A stretch of 64,000 nt of DNA from Gammaproteobacteria bacterium. Lineage in GTDB: Bacteria > Pseudomonadota > Gammaproteobacteria > Pseudomonadales > Pseudomonadaceae. The DNA lies in NCBI GenBank assembly GCA_903970465.1, contig CAJCIO010000001.1, forward strand, positions 1-64,000, written 5' to 3'. The notes below the pieces were generated by a model, which did not search any database, was not told where the DNA came from, and saw only the letters and a program-made list of their open reading frames with translations. This document shows, in pieces, positions 36,673 through 47,047 of the stretch; positions within the stretch are counted from its first letter, which is position 1; each line of letters begins with the position of its first letter. The translations under genes and the position numbers were made by a program.

Positions 36673-38249
36673 GAGCGTTCCCGTTCTGCGAAGAGGGCCT
36701 GGACGAAGGGCTCGGCTTCGAAGGTACGCAGGTCGTCGATACCTTCACCCACACCGATGTAGCGGATCGGCAGGCCGAACTGCTTGGCCAGGGCGAAGAT
36801 CACCCCGCCCTTGGCGGTACCGTCGAGCTTGGTCAACGCCAGCCCGGTCAAGGACACGGTCTGGTTGAACTGCTTGGCCTGGTTGATGGCGTTCTGGCCA
36901 GTACCGGCGTCCAGCACCAGCAGCACCTCGTGCGGCGCAGACTCGTCCAGCTTGCCGATCACACGGCGCACCTTTTTCAATTCTTCCATCAGGTTATCTT
37001 TGGTGTGCAGGCGCCCGGCGGTATCGGCGATCAGCACGTCGACACCACGAGCGGTGGCGGCCTGCACGGCATCGAAGATTACCGAAGCGGAGTCGGCGCC
37101 AGTGTGCTGGGCGATCACCGGGATACGATTGCGCTCGCCCCACACCTGCAATTGCTCGACGGCGGCAGCGCGGAAGGTATCGCCGGCGGCCAGCATGACT
37201 TTCTTGCCTTCACCCTGAAGTTTTTTCGCCAGCTTGCCAATGGTCGTGGTCTTGCCGGCGCCATTGACGCCCACCACCAGAATCACGAAAGGCTTTTGCT
37301 GCGCCGGGATCACCAGCGGTTGCTCGACAGGCTTGAGCAGGGCCGACAGTTCGGCCTGCAACGACGCGTACAGGGCATCGCTGTCGGTCAACTGCTTGCG
37401 CGCGACCTTCTGCGTCAGGTTCCCGATGATCAGGTTGGTGGCTTCGACGCCGACGTCGGCGGTCAGCAAACGGGTCTCGAGCTCGTCGAGCAAATCGTCG
37501 TCGATGGCTTTTTTGCCGAGGAACAGGCTGGCCATGCCCTCGCCGAGGCTGGCGCTGGTCTTGCTCAGGCCCTGTTTGAGCCGGGCGAAGAAACCGCCTT
37601 TGGCAGGCTCGGCAGACACTGGGGCCGGGGCTGCAGCGGGCGCTCCAGTGGATTCAGCGGTAGCAGGCGACCGAACGACGGGCACGATGACGGGCTCGGA
37701 TACGGTCCGCGCAACCACCGGAACCGCTGGCGCGGGCTGTTGGACCACTGCCGGAGCGACCGGGGCCAAGGGTACTGGCTGTTCGACCGCCGCCGGAGCA
37801 GGCGATGCCACCGGTGCAGCCTCAGCCACGGGCGCCGGAGTCAGGTCGCTTGGCGTCGGCGCGAGTTCGACCAGCGGTGCCGCCGTAGTTTCTGGCGGCG
37901 CCGCCAGGGCGACAGGGGGGATCGACGGCGCGACAGGCTCGGCCTCGATATCCGGCACCAGCGCCACAGGCTCCTCGGGCACCGGCAACACCAGACCACT
38001 TGCCACAGGCTCAGCCTGGACAATCGGCGCGGCAGCAGGCGGGGCCGCTACCAACGCCGGCTCGGGCGCAACCTCGACCGCCAGTTCAGGCGTCTCGGGC
38101 GTCTCGGGCGTCTCGGGGGCCTCAGTAGTCACAGGGGCTTGCGGCGGCTCGGGCGGGGTTTCCTGCGGTTTTTTACGCAGCCATCCGAACAGGCCTTTCT
38201 TCTCTCCAGCCGGTGGCGGAGTCTTCTTGTCGTCGTTGGAACCAAACAT
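36669..38249 (-). CDS. ftsY: FtsY, signal recognition particle receptor
   Basis: A 526-residue SRP receptor. The first ~200 residues are an acidic, Pro/Ala/Val-rich A domain that starts MFGSNDDKKTPPPAGEKKGLFGWLRKK, a basic membrane-targeting helix. The NG domain contains LVVGVNGAGKTTTIGKLA, DTFRAAAVEQLQVW, IADTAGRLHTKDNLM and TKLDGTAKGG. A nine-base unit repeated three times near 38090-38120 codes for a PET repeat in the A domain. It is divergent from the M16 peptidase genes across 232 bp. Confidence 0.97.
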   Translation of the reverse strand: MFGSNDDKKTPPPAGEKKGLFGWLRKKPQETPPEPPQAPVTTEAPETPETPETPELAVEVAPEPALVAAPPAAAPIVQAEPVASGLVLPVPEEPVALVPDIEAEPVAPSIPPVALAAPPETTAAPLVELAPTPSDLTPAPVAEAAPVASPAPAAVEQPVPLAPVAPAVVQQPAPAVPVVARTVSEPVIVPVVRSPATAESTGAPAAAPAPVSAEPAKGGFFARLKQGLSKTSASLGEGMASLFLGKKAIDDDLLDELETRLLTADVGVEATNLIIGNLTQKVARKQLTDSDALYASLQAELSALLKPVEQPLVIPAQQKPFVILVVGVNGAGKTTTIGKLAKKLQGEGKKVMLAAGDTFRAAAVEQLQVWGERNRIPVIAQHTGADSASVIFDAVQAATARGVDVLIADTAGRLHTKDNLMEELKKVRRVIGKLDESAPHEVLLVLDAGTGQNAINQAKQFNQTVSLTGLALTKLDGTAKGGVIFALAKQFGLPIRYIGVGEGIDDLRTFEAEPFVQALFAERERS

Positions 38250-38481
38250 GGAGGACGGCTATCTCACGGTAGCGACGCGCCAATGCGGCGCCTCTGGAAA
38301 TTCTGATATCGCAGAACAGACTGCTTTTTACCCGGCTCGTTCACGCGTTACATCCTGACAAGATGATCGCAGGCCCGCTTTCACATCAGGCATGGTCGCC
38401 AGCGAGCCGGATCAGTATCCTAGCACCTCCTCGCCCACTGACGCTAAGGCCAAGCGGGCAGCCTTACAGGTTCAAAATCGA

Positions 38482-39837
38482 ATGAATGATCTTGCCCGCC
38501 GCGCTGCCGGTCTGCTGCTCGGTACTTTTTGCCTGCCACTCGCCGCTTTTGCCGCCGATCCCCAACCCACCTCCGAGTTCACACTCGACAATGGCCTCAA
38601 GGTCGTCGTGCGCGAGGATCACCGTGCACCCGTGGTGGTTTCGCAGATCTGGTACAAGGTCGGATCGAGCTACGAAACCCCCGGCCAGACCGGCCTTTCC
38701 CACGCCCTCGAGCACATGATGTTCAAGGGCAGCAGCAAAATGGGCCCAGGCGAGTCCTCCCGCGTGCTTCGCGACCTGGGCGCCCAGGAAAACGCCTTCA
38801 CCAGCGACGACTACACCGCCTATTACCAAGTAATGGCCAAGGACCGCCTGCCGGTGGCCTTTGAGCTCGAAGCCGACCGCATGGCCACCCTGCGCCTGCC
38901 GCCGGAAGAATTCACCAAGGAAATCGAAGTCATCAAGGAAGAGCGCCGCCTGCGCACCGATGACCAGCCAAGCGCCAAGGCCTTCGAGGCCTTCAAGGCC
39001 ATGGCGTACCCCGCCAGCGGCTATCACACCCCGACCATTGGCTGGATGGCCGACCTCGAGCGCATGAAGGTCGAGGAGCTGCGCCACTGGTACGAATCCT
39101 GGTACGTGCCCAACAACGCCACTCTGGTGGTGGTCGGCGATGTCAATCCCGATGACGTCAAGGCTCTGGCCCAGCGCTTCTTCGGCGGTATCGCGCGGCG
39201 CGCCACACCGCCGGCGAAAATCCCGCTGGAAGTCTCCGAGCCAGGCGAACGCCAGATCACCCTGCATGTGCGCACCGAGCTGCCTAGCCTGATGCTGGCT
39301 TTCAACGTGCCCAGCCTGGCCACCGCCAAGGACCCACGCGGCGTGCAGGCCCTGCGCCTGATCACTGCCTTGCTCGACGGCGGCTACAGCGCGCGGCTGT
39401 CCACCCAGCTGGAGCGCGGCTCCGAACTGGTGTCCGGCGCCTCTGCCAGCTACGACGCGTTCACCCGCGGCGACACGCTGTTCATGCTGTCTGCCACACC
39501 CAACACGCAAAAGAAAAAGACCCTGGCCGACGTCGAGAAGGGCCTCTGGGGAATACTCGATCAGCTCAAGGACAAACCGCCCACCGCTGCGGAGCTTGAG
39601 CGTGTACGCGCCGAAGTCATCGCCGGCCTGGTTTTCGGTCGCGATTCCATCAGTCGCCAGGCCACCACCATCGGCCAGCTCGAAACCGTCGGCCTGTCGT
39701 GGAAGCTTATGGACAGCGAGCTGAATGACCTCAACAGCGTCACGCCCGCGGACATCCAGACCGCCGCACGCACCTATTTCACCCGCGAGCGCTTGAGCGT
39801 CGCCCACGTATTGCCCGAGGAAAAGGCTCATGATTGA
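38482..39837 (+). CDS. M16 zinc metallopeptidase (catalytic partner)
   Basis: A 451-residue secreted insulinase-type peptidase. The signal peptide ends around AAFAAD (residue 25). The inverted zinc motif HALEH (H74, E77, H78) sits in GLSHALEHMMFKGSS, with the distal Glu region EIEVIKEERRLRTDD. The second M16 lobe includes LSVAHVLPEE at the end. Start 38482 (MNDLARRAAG) is chosen for its signal peptide; 30 further upstream in-frame codons do not look like one. Its stop overlaps the next gene by 8 bp, so the pair is probably a heterodimer. Confidence 0.92.
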   Translation: MNDLARRAAGLLLGTFCLPLAAFAADPQPTSEFTLDNGLKVVVREDHRAPVVVSQIWYKVGSSYETPGQTGLSHALEHMMFKGSSKMGPGESSRVLRDLGAQENAFTSDDYTAYYQVMAKDRLPVAFELEADRMATLRLPPEEFTKEIEVIKEERRLRTDDQPSAKAFEAFKAMAYPASGYHTPTIGWMADLERMKVEELRHWYESWYVPNNATLVVVGDVNPDDVKALAQRFFGGIARRATPPAKIPLEVSEPGERQITLHVRTELPSLMLAFNVPSLATAKDPRGVQALRLITALLDGGYSARLSTQLERGSELVSGASASYDAFTRGDTLFMLSATPNTQKKKTLADVEKGLWGILDQLKDKPPTAAELERVRAEVIAGLVFGRDSISRQATTIGQLETVGLSWKLMDSELNDLNSVTPADIQTAARTYFTRERLSVAHVLPEEKAHD

Positions 39838-41335
39838 GCGCATCACGCCCCATCACGCACGCCGCCTGGGCACCGCCCTGATCGCCAGCCTGCTCGCTTC
39901 ATTTGCCGCCATGCCGGGCCACGCCGACGAGGCGCCACCCGCGCCTGCGGCTGCGCCGGCATCCGCACCTGCGCCGGTCACTGGCCTGCAGACCCTCAAG
40001 GAGCTGGACAGCAAGGCCCCGCAACACCGCAAGCTGGACATCAAGACCTGGCAGACCAAGGACGGCAGCAAGGTGCTGTTCGTCGAAGCGCCTCAGTTGC
40101 CGATGTTTGATATGCGCGTGACCTTCGCCGCGGGCAGCAGCCAGGACGGCACCGCCGGTGGTCTGGCGCTGCTGACCAACGCCATGCTCAATGAAGGCGT
40201 CAAGGGCAAAGACGTCGAAGCCATCGCCCAGGGCTTTGAAGGCCTGGGTGCGGACTTCAGCAATGGCGCCTATCGCGACATGGCGGTGGCTTCGCTGCGC
40301 AGCCTGAGCGCCCCCGACAAGCGCGACCCGGCGCTCAAGCTGTTCGCCGAAGTGGTCGGCCACCCGACATTCCCGTCCGACTCGCTGGCGCGCATCAAGA
40401 ATCAGATCCTCGCCGGCCTCGAATACCAGAAACAGAACCCCGGTGCGCAAGCCAGCCAGGCCCTGTACAAGGCGCTCTACGGTGCCCATCCTTACAGCCA
40501 CGCCACTGACGGCACGGCACAGACCATCCCACCGATCAGCCTGGCCCAGCTTCAGGCCTTCCACAAACGTGCCTACGCCGCTGGCAATGCGGTGATTGCG
40601 CTGGTCGGCGACCTGTCGATGGACGACGCCCACGCGATCGCCGAACAAGTGTCGTCGGCGCTGCCCAAGGGCCCGCATCTGGCGGTGGTTGCCGAGCCAA
40701 GTGAACCCAAGCCCGGCCTGACCCATCTGGAATTCCCCTCCAAGCAGACCCACCTGCTGCTCGCCGAACTGGGCATCGACCGTAACGATCCGGACTACGC
40801 CGCGCTGTCCATGGGCAATCAGATCCTTGGCGGCGGCGCCTTCGGCACCCGGCTGATGAGCGAAGTCCGGGAAAAACGCGGCCTGACCTACGGCGTGTAC
40901 TCCGCGTTCACCGCCATGCAGGCTCGCGGCCCGTTCATGATCAGCCTGCAGACCCGCGCCGAACTGAGCGAGGGCACACTGAAACTGGTGCAGGACATCT
41001 TGCGCGACTACCTGCAGACCGGGCCGACGCAAAAGGAGCTGGATGACGCCAAGCGCGAACTGGCCGGCAGCTTCCCGCTGTCCAACGCCAGCAATGGCAG
41101 TATCGTTGGGCAACTGGGCGCCATCGGTTTCTACGACCTGCCGTTGACCTTCATCGAAGATTTCATGCAGCAATCCCAGGCACTGACCATCGATCAAGTG
41201 AAAACGGCATTGAACAAGCACCTGGACGCCGACAAACTAGTCATCGTCACGGCAGGCCCGACCATCGCGCAAAAGCCATTGCCGCCCCCTACTGAGAGGC
41301 CCACCGAGCAACCGCTCGGGGTCCCGGAGCACTAA
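39830..41335 (+). CDS. M16 family peptidase-like protein (non-catalytic partner)
   Basis: A 501-residue exported M16-fold protein. The signal peptide ends AMPGHADE, followed by a Pro/Ala-rich linker. Where the first protein has HxxEH, this one reads GGLALLTNAMLNEG, so the zinc ligands are missing. The substrate-binding R/Y pair region is kept (REKRGLTYGVYSAF). Paired active/inactive M16 subunits are a known arrangement. It overlaps the upstream gene by 8 bp and rsmD by 1 bp. Confidence 0.9.
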   Translation: MIERITPHHARRLGTALIASLLASFAAMPGHADEAPPAPAAAPASAPAPVTGLQTLKELDSKAPQHRKLDIKTWQTKDGSKVLFVEAPQLPMFDMRVTFAAGSSQDGTAGGLALLTNAMLNEGVKGKDVEAIAQGFEGLGADFSNGAYRDMAVASLRSLSAPDKRDPALKLFAEVVGHPTFPSDSLARIKNQILAGLEYQKQNPGAQASQALYKALYGAHPYSHATDGTAQTIPPISLAQLQAFHKRAYAAGNAVIALVGDLSMDDAHAIAEQVSSALPKGPHLAVVAEPSEPKPGLTHLEFPSKQTHLLLAELGIDRNDPDYAALSMGNQILGGGAFGTRLMSEVREKRGLTYGVYSAFTAMQARGPFMISLQTRAELSEGTLKLVQDILRDYLQTGPTQKELDDAKRELAGSFPLSNASNGSIVGQLGAIGFYDLPLTFIEDFMQQSQALTIDQVKTALNKHLDADKLVIVTAGPTIAQKPLPPPTERPTEQPLGVPEH

Positions 41336-41931
41336 TGGCCAGCCCATCCCCCAAAACTCCCAAGGCCGTCCATGGCGGCCTGGGTCAACTGCGCATCATC
41401 GGTGGCCAATGGCGCAGCCGCCGCCTGAGCTTCCCAGACGCACCTGGCCTGCGCCCGACGCCGGATCGCGTGCGCGAGACGCTCTTCAATTGGCTGGCAC
41501 CCTATATCGAAGGCGCAAAGGTACTTGATCCGTTCGCCGGCAGCGGTGCCTTGTATCTAGAGGCACTGTCGCGCGGCGCTAGTCTGGGGCTCGCGCTGGA
41601 CAACAACGCTGCCGCCATCGGCGCGCTGCGCACTAACCTCGATCTGCTGAAATGCAGCGTTGGCCAGTTGCATCAAGCTGACGCCTTGCGCCATCTCGAA
41701 ACCCAACCTGCAACGCCGTTCGACCTGGTGTTTCTCGACCCGCCCTTCCATCAGCAACTGCTGGCCAGCGCTTGCACCTTGCTCGAGGAGCGCCAGTGGC
41801 TGACACAACACGCATGGATCTACACTGAAAGCGAAACACCCCCTTCGACCCTGGAGCTACCCACCAACTGGCGTCTGCACCGCGAAAAAAAGGCCGGCCA
41901 GGTGTACTACGCGCTGTGGCAGCGGGGATAA
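41335..41931 (+). CDS. rsmD: 16S rRNA (guanine(966)-N(2))-methyltransferase
   Basis: RsmD methylates G966 of 16S rRNA. The 198-residue protein has the family N-terminus LRIIGGQWRSRRLSF, LRPTPDRVRETLFNWL, SAM motif I VLDPFAGSGALYLEALSRGA and catalytic motif IV DLVFLDPPF. The ATG overlaps the stop of the M16 gene (TAATG), indicating coupled translation. Confidence 0.95.
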   Translation: MASPSPKTPKAVHGGLGQLRIIGGQWRSRRLSFPDAPGLRPTPDRVRETLFNWLAPYIEGAKVLDPFAGSGALYLEALSRGASLGLALDNNAAAIGALRTNLDLLKCSVGQLHQADALRHLETQPATPFDLVFLDPPFHQQLLASACTLLEERQWLTQHAWIYTESETPPSTLELPTNWRLHREKKAGQVYYALWQRG

Positions 41932-41939
41932 AAGCCATC

Positions 41940-42983
41940 GTGGCTGACACAGCAATGGCGTTGCCCGATCCTTTCCAGCCGGCGCTTGGGCTCGGCAATC
42001 CGCATCTGCAGACTCTATGGGGGCCACTGTGGCGCCCTACCGTGCATCTGCAACGGTCCCGGGAGCGCCTGTGGCTGGCGGACGGCGATTTTATCGACGT
42101 CGACTGGCACGGCCCCCACACCACCGATGCACCGCTGGTACTCGTGCTGCACGGCCTCACTGGCTCCTCCAACTCACCCTATGTCGCCGGCTTGCAGCGG
42201 GCACTGGCCGCCCAAGGCTGGGCCAGTGTTGCCATCAACTGGCGCGGCTGCTCGGGCGAGCCCAATCTACAGGTCCGCAGTTATCATTCCGGTGCCAGCG
42301 ATGATCTCGCCGAAGTCATCAGGCTGCTGCGTGCCCGCCGACCGTCGGCACCGCTCTACGCCGTTGGCTACTCTCTGGGTGGCAACGTATTGCTCAAGTA
42401 TCTGGGCGAGACCGGCACCCAGTCGCAGCTCGAAAGCGCCGTGGCAGTATCGGTGCCCTTTCGTCTCGACCAGTGCGCCGACCGTATCGGTCAAGGCTTC
42501 TCGAAAATCTATCAGGCGCACTTCATGCGCGCGATGCTGGCCTACGTGCGGGACAAGCAGGCGCGATTCCAGCGCGAAGGGCAAAAAGAGGGGCTGGCGA
42601 AGCTGGCAGGCCTGGGGTCGCTGGAAAAAATGCGCACCTTCTGGGATTTCGACGGAAGGGTGACGGCCCCCCTGCATGGCTTCGCCGATGCGCGGGACTA
42701 CTACCGCAAGTCATCCAGCCGCTATTTTCTTGGGGATATCCGAACTCGCACACTGATCATCCAAGCCCTGGACGATCCTTTCGTGTTTCCCCACAGCCTG
42801 CCGACGCCAAACGAGCTGGCGCCTGGCACCACCTTCGAGCGCCATGCTCGAGGCGGGCATGTAGGCTTCGTGGACGGCACCCTGCGACACCCGACCTACT
42901 ACCTCGAACGGCGCATCCCGCAATGGCTGGCGAAGGGCTCGACGCTCAGTCTCCCGTCGCCCGCGGCCGCTGCGGATCGGTGA
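41940..42983 (+). CDS. YheT-type alpha/beta hydrolase
   Basis: A 347-residue hydrolase of the AB-hydrolase YheT group. It has GLGNPHLQTLWGPLW, the oxyanion motif LVLHGLTGSSNSPY, the nucleophile elbow GYSLGGNVLLKYLG, the Asp region IQALDDPFV and the His region ARGGHVGFVDG. The substrate is unknown. The GTG at 41940 (MADTAMALPDPF when initiated) lies 8 bp after rsmD and matches the family N-terminus; ATG 41955 is an alternative. Its 3' end overlaps the convergent sulfurtransferase gene by 38 bp. Confidence 0.87.
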   Translation: MADTAMALPDPFQPALGLGNPHLQTLWGPLWRPTVHLQRSRERLWLADGDFIDVDWHGPHTTDAPLVLVLHGLTGSSNSPYVAGLQRALAAQGWASVAINWRGCSGEPNLQVRSYHSGASDDLAEVIRLLRARRPSAPLYAVGYSLGGNVLLKYLGETGTQSQLESAVAVSVPFRLDQCADRIGQGFSKIYQAHFMRAMLAYVRDKQARFQREGQKEGLAKLAGLGSLEKMRTFWDFDGRVTAPLHGFADARDYYRKSSSRYFLGDIRTRTLIIQALDDPFVFPHSLPTPNELAPGTTFERHARGGHVGFVDGTLRHPTYYLERRIPQWLAKGSTLSLPSPAAAADR

Positions 42984-43800
42984 TCCACTCGCTCCAGGAG
43001 CCGGCATACAGCGGCACCAGCGGGTAACCCGCCAGGCACAGCGCGAACAGGTTGTGACAGGCCGTCACCCCGGACCCGCAGTAAGACACCAACGTGCTGG
43101 CCGGGCGCCCTGCGAGAATCTTCTCGAAGCGAGCCTTCAACTGATCGGCGGGTAAAAACCGCCCATCCGCTGCCAGGTTGTCGGTAAATACAGCGCAACG
43201 TGCGCCCGGAATATGCCCCGCCACGGGATCGATCGGCTCGACCTCACCTCGAAAGCGCGCAGGCGCCCTGGCATCGATCAAGGTCAAGTCCGGTGATTGC
43301 AGTTGCGCCTGCAACTGCTGCGCGCTGACCACCAAGCTGGCGTCAGGCTTGCCACAGAATTGCCCGGCTTCATGCGCAGGCGGGTCGAGGCTGAGCGGCA
43401 ACCCGGCTGCATGCCAGGCCTTCAGGCCGCCATCGAGCAGATAGACCCCCTCGCGCTTGCCCAACCACATCAGTAACCACCAAGCATGCGCGGCAAACGC
43501 ACCGGGACCATCGTCATACAGCACGACATCGCTTTTGTCGCTGATACCCCAAGCCTGCAAGCGCTCAATCAACTGTTCGGGAGCCGGCAACGGATGACGC
43601 CCGGTCACCTGCTTGACTACCGTGCCGCTCAGGTCCTTATCCAGATCCGCAAATCTCGCGCCCTCCAGATGGCCTTCGGCATAACTGCGCTGACCGTAGT
43701 CGATGTCTTCGAGGGCGAAACGACAATCCAGTATCACCAGCCCCGGCTCCTTGAGACGAGCGTACAGCCCTTGAGGGCTGATCAATTGCGCAATAGGCAT
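42946..43800 (-). CDS. Rhodanese-type sulfurtransferase
   Basis: A 284-residue protein with two rhodanese domains, like thiosulfate/3-mercaptopyruvate sulfurtransferases. The N-terminal domain has LVILDCRFALED and HLEGARFADLDKDLSG. The C-terminal domain has LIDARAPARFRGEVEPIDPVAGHIPGA and the active-site loop SYCGSGVTACHN with catalytic Cys. The CGSGVT loop is nearer to the mercaptopyruvate type. The start MPIAQLISPQ (43800) is preferred. Its last 38 bp overlap the 3' end of the hydrolase gene on the other strand. Confidence 0.9.
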   Translation of the reverse strand: MPIAQLISPQGLYARLKEPGLVILDCRFALEDIDYGQRSYAEGHLEGARFADLDKDLSGTVVKQVTGRHPLPAPEQLIERLQAWGISDKSDVVLYDDGPGAFAAHAWWLLMWLGKREGVYLLDGGLKAWHAAGLPLSLDPPAHEAGQFCGKPDASLVVSAQQLQAQLQSPDLTLIDARAPARFRGEVEPIDPVAGHIPGARCAVFTDNLAADGRFLPADQLKARFEKILAGRPASTLVSYCGSGVTACHNLFALCLAGYPLVPLYAGSWSEWITDPQRPRATGD

Positions 43801-43854
43801 GTAAACCTCCCTGGGAATGCAAAATGGATTCATGGCTCGGAACGAAGTTCCCCC

Positions 43855-44505
43855 CTATTCTTCGGCCAGCTTCAGTGGTGCATTGAATTCTTCGAACAAC
43901 CCATTCACGGCAGCCTGCCAAGGTTCGGCGACCAGACCGGACACCATGCTCAGCACCTGGAAAATCCCACGCTTGACCACTTCTTCGCTGAGCTGCGCCG
44001 TCGCGACCTGGGAAGTGGTGAGGAATCGTGTCCATGACGTCAGGATAATCCAGGCGTTCAGGGCCAGCGCCTCGGCCTGCCCCGCGCGCAGACGCAGCAG
44101 GCCCGCCGACGCGAACGCCTCGAAAATCACCTGACCCTGACTCAGGCAGCGCCGGGAAAACTGCCGATAGCGCAGCGCCAACTGCGGATCGCTTTCGAGC
44201 AGGTGCTCCAGATCACGATAAAAAAACCGGTAGCTCCAGTTGCTCTCGAACAACCGCTGCAGATAGAAACGCATGTCATCGACGCCTACACTGACGCCTT
44301 TAGGCAGTTGCAGGTAAGTATCGACCCCCTGCTCGTATTCAGCGAACAACTCGGCAACGATTTCCTGCTTATTGGCAAAGTGGTAGTAGAGATTGCCAGG
44401 AGAAATTTCCATATAGGCGGCGATGTGGTTGGTGCTGACAGTCCGTTCGCCTTGCTGATTGAACAGCTCCAGAGTGGCCTGCACGATGCGTTGGCGGGTT
44501 TTCAT
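43855..44505 (-). CDS. TetR/AcrR family transcriptional regulator
   Basis: A 216-residue regulator. The N-terminal helix-turn-helix is in MKTRQRIVQATLELFNQQGERTVSTNHIAAYMEISPGNLYYHFANKQEIVAELF. The remaining helical ligand domain is of the type seen with fatty-acid-sensing members (YRFFYRDLEHLL). The start at 44505 places the HTH at the usual position. It lies 54 bp upstream of the sulfurtransferase gene on the same strand. The target genes are unknown. Confidence 0.9.
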   Translation of the reverse strand: MKTRQRIVQATLELFNQQGERTVSTNHIAAYMEISPGNLYYHFANKQEIVAELFAEYEQGVDTYLQLPKGVSVGVDDMRFYLQRLFESNWSYRFFYRDLEHLLESDPQLALRYRQFSRRCLSQGQVIFEAFASAGLLRLRAGQAEALALNAWIILTSWTRFLTTSQVATAQLSEEVVKRGIFQVLSMVSGLVAEPWQAAVNGLFEEFNAPLKLAEE

Positions 44506-44679
44506 TGAATCGGATCTCTCGTCCTGCGGGCTATGGCGCCCAGATTTGTACCCGCATAGTACGGTTTTGCCATCTGCGGCCCAATAGCGACCTTCGGATA
44601 GCCAGACGCCAGCGAAATTGGGCCTCGCGCAGGCCTGCGACACCTTGGCAGTAGACTTTTAGCGCCATGTGCGCAGTGA

Positions 44680-45252
<573 letters not shown>

Positions 45253-45296
45253 TATCCGACCGACGAATCCGCGCCCGCGTGCACTGCGGGCGCTAA

Positions 45297-45611
<315 letters not shown>

Positions 45612-45633
45612 TACCACGTCAAAGCTGTGCGGA

Positions 45634-45700
45634 TTCGCTGCGGGCAGAGCCCGCTCTCACAGGTAAGTGGTGAACTGTGGGAGCGGGCTCTGCCCGAGAA
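45634..45700. repeat. REP inverted pair
   Basis: The unit at 45634-45662 (GCGGGCAGAGCCCGCTCTCA) and its inverted copy at 45675-45700 (CTGTGGGAGCGGGCTCTGCC) differ at a few bases. They lie between the ferredoxin gene and the convergent small protein gene. Confidence 0.75.
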
Positions 45701-45734
45701 GGGGCCGTAAAGATCACCCTGATGGGCTGGCCGA

Positions 45735-46091
45735 TCAATCCTCGTTGGTCTTGCCGTACCCAGATGTGGTGCATCCCAGGCAGCGCACGAACGCAGCCTT
45801 GCCCGGATCCACCACCAGCGCTTTGCCTGCCGCCCCCACATTGCCACCCGCAGCGGTGAACGGCAGCGACACCACGAACACCGCCCCACCCACCACTGTC
45901 GCTGCGATCAGCAACGGCCGGGCGATGATCAGGTCGGCGATCATCGCGAAGGCAGGGGGGTTCTGGATCTGGTAGGTCGGATCGCCGCTGGTGTTCGATT
46001 GCGTGGTTTCTGTCATCCCGGCGACGGCTGGCATGGCGGACAGGCCCAGGCACAGAGCCAGGGCAACCGATAAGACGCGCAAAACATTCAT
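45735..46091 (-). CDS. Small exported/membrane protein of unknown function
   Basis: A 118-residue protein not recognised with a named function. The signal peptide ([20 protein letters not shown], ending AVAG) is followed by a polar stretch and one hydrophobic helix (about 57-80, [25 protein letters not shown]). The C-terminus has two cysteines in [11 protein letters not shown]. From memory, similar Pseudomonas proteins carry the doubtful label 'multidrug transporter'; nothing here supports transport. The two cysteines could bind a cofactor or form a disulfide. Confidence 0.7.
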   Translation of the reverse strand: MNVLRVLSVALALCLGLSAMPAVAGMTETTQSNTSGDPTYQIQNPPAFAMIADLIIARPLLIAATVVGGAVFVVSLPFTAAGGNVGAAGKALVVDPGKAAFVRCLGCTTSGYGKTNED

Positions 46092-46216
46092 GACACAGTC
46101 CTTCTGCTCGATAAAGGCGACAACACGGGATAAGGCGACAGCCGACTATTCAACTATATCAGCGTCCGGGCACTTGTCAGCGTGCCCGCGACCACGGGTG
46201 TTGAACAGGATGTGAA

Positions 46217-47029
46217 TCAGCGCTGGCAGCGCGGGCAGAACACGCTGGCACGCTGGCCCAGCTTGACCTCGCGCAAGGTGGTGCCACACAGTTTGCACAG
46301 CTCGCCACCGCGCCCGTAAGCGAACAATTCCTGCTGAAAGTAACCGGGCTGGCCATCGCCGCCGATGAAGTCGCGCAAGGTCGTGCCTCCGCGTTCGATG
46401 GCATGGGCGAGGATGCGCTTGATCTCTACGGCAAGCTTCAGATACCGGGCTCGGGAGATCCCCCCAGCCTCGCGCCGCGGATCGATACCGGCTGCGAACA
46501 GCGCCTCGGTCGCGTAGATGTTGCCCACCCCGACCACCACGGCGTTGTCCATGATGAACGGCTTGACCGCTATCGTCTTGTTGCGCGACAGGCTGAACAA
46601 CCGGTCACCATCGAAAAGGTCCGTCAGCGGCTCGGGGCCAAGCCGTATCAGCAACTCGTGATTGTGCGGGTCAAGGCTCCAGAGCATCGCACCGAAGCGG
46701 CGCGGATCTGTATAGCGCAGCGCCAGGCCGGATTCCAGCACGATATCCACATGCTCGTGCTTGAGCGGCGCCAGCCCGGCATCCACCAGGCGCAAATTGC
46801 CCGACATGCCCAGATGGCTGATCAAGGTACCTTCCTCGGCGTTGATCAGCAGGTACTTGGCGCGCCGATCAACACCGACGATCCGTTGCCCGGACAGGCG
46901 CACGTCAAGATCTTCGGGAATCGGCCAGCGCAGGCGCCGATCGCGCACGATCACCTGGCTGACGCGTTGGCCTTGCAGGTGCGGGGTGATACCGCGACGG
47001 GTAGTTTCGACTTCGGGTAGTTCAGGCAT
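46217..47029 (-). CDS. mutM: Formamidopyrimidine-DNA glycosylase
   Basis: MutM/Fpg excises 8-oxoguanine and FaPy lesions and nicks the abasic site. The 270-residue protein begins [14 protein letters not shown], where Pro1 after Met removal is the catalytic amine and Glu2 assists. [19 protein letters not shown] and the lysine-loop region follow. The C-terminal zinc finger [26 protein letters not shown] carries all four cysteines. It lies 18 bp after the HDOD gene on the same strand. Confidence 0.97.
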   Translation of the reverse strand: MPELPEVETTRRGITPHLQGQRVSQVIVRDRRLRWPIPEDLDVRLSGQRIVGVDRRAKYLLINAEEGTLISHLGMSGNLRLVDAGLAPLKHEHVDIVLESGLALRYTDPRRFGAMLWSLDPHNHELLIRLGPEPLTDLFDGDRLFSLSRNKTIAVKPFIMDNAVVVGVGNIYATEALFAAGIDPRREAGGISRARYLKLAVEIKRILAHAIERGGTTLRDFIGGDGQPGYFQQELFAYGRGGELCKLCGTTLREVKLGQRASVFCPRCQR

Positions 47030-47047
47030 GTTCGACTCGAAAAAGAC

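Noticed and set aside
38464..39846. 460-codon minus-strand open frame
   Set aside because: Mirror of the M16 peptidase gene, whose HALEH motif and signal peptide are clear.
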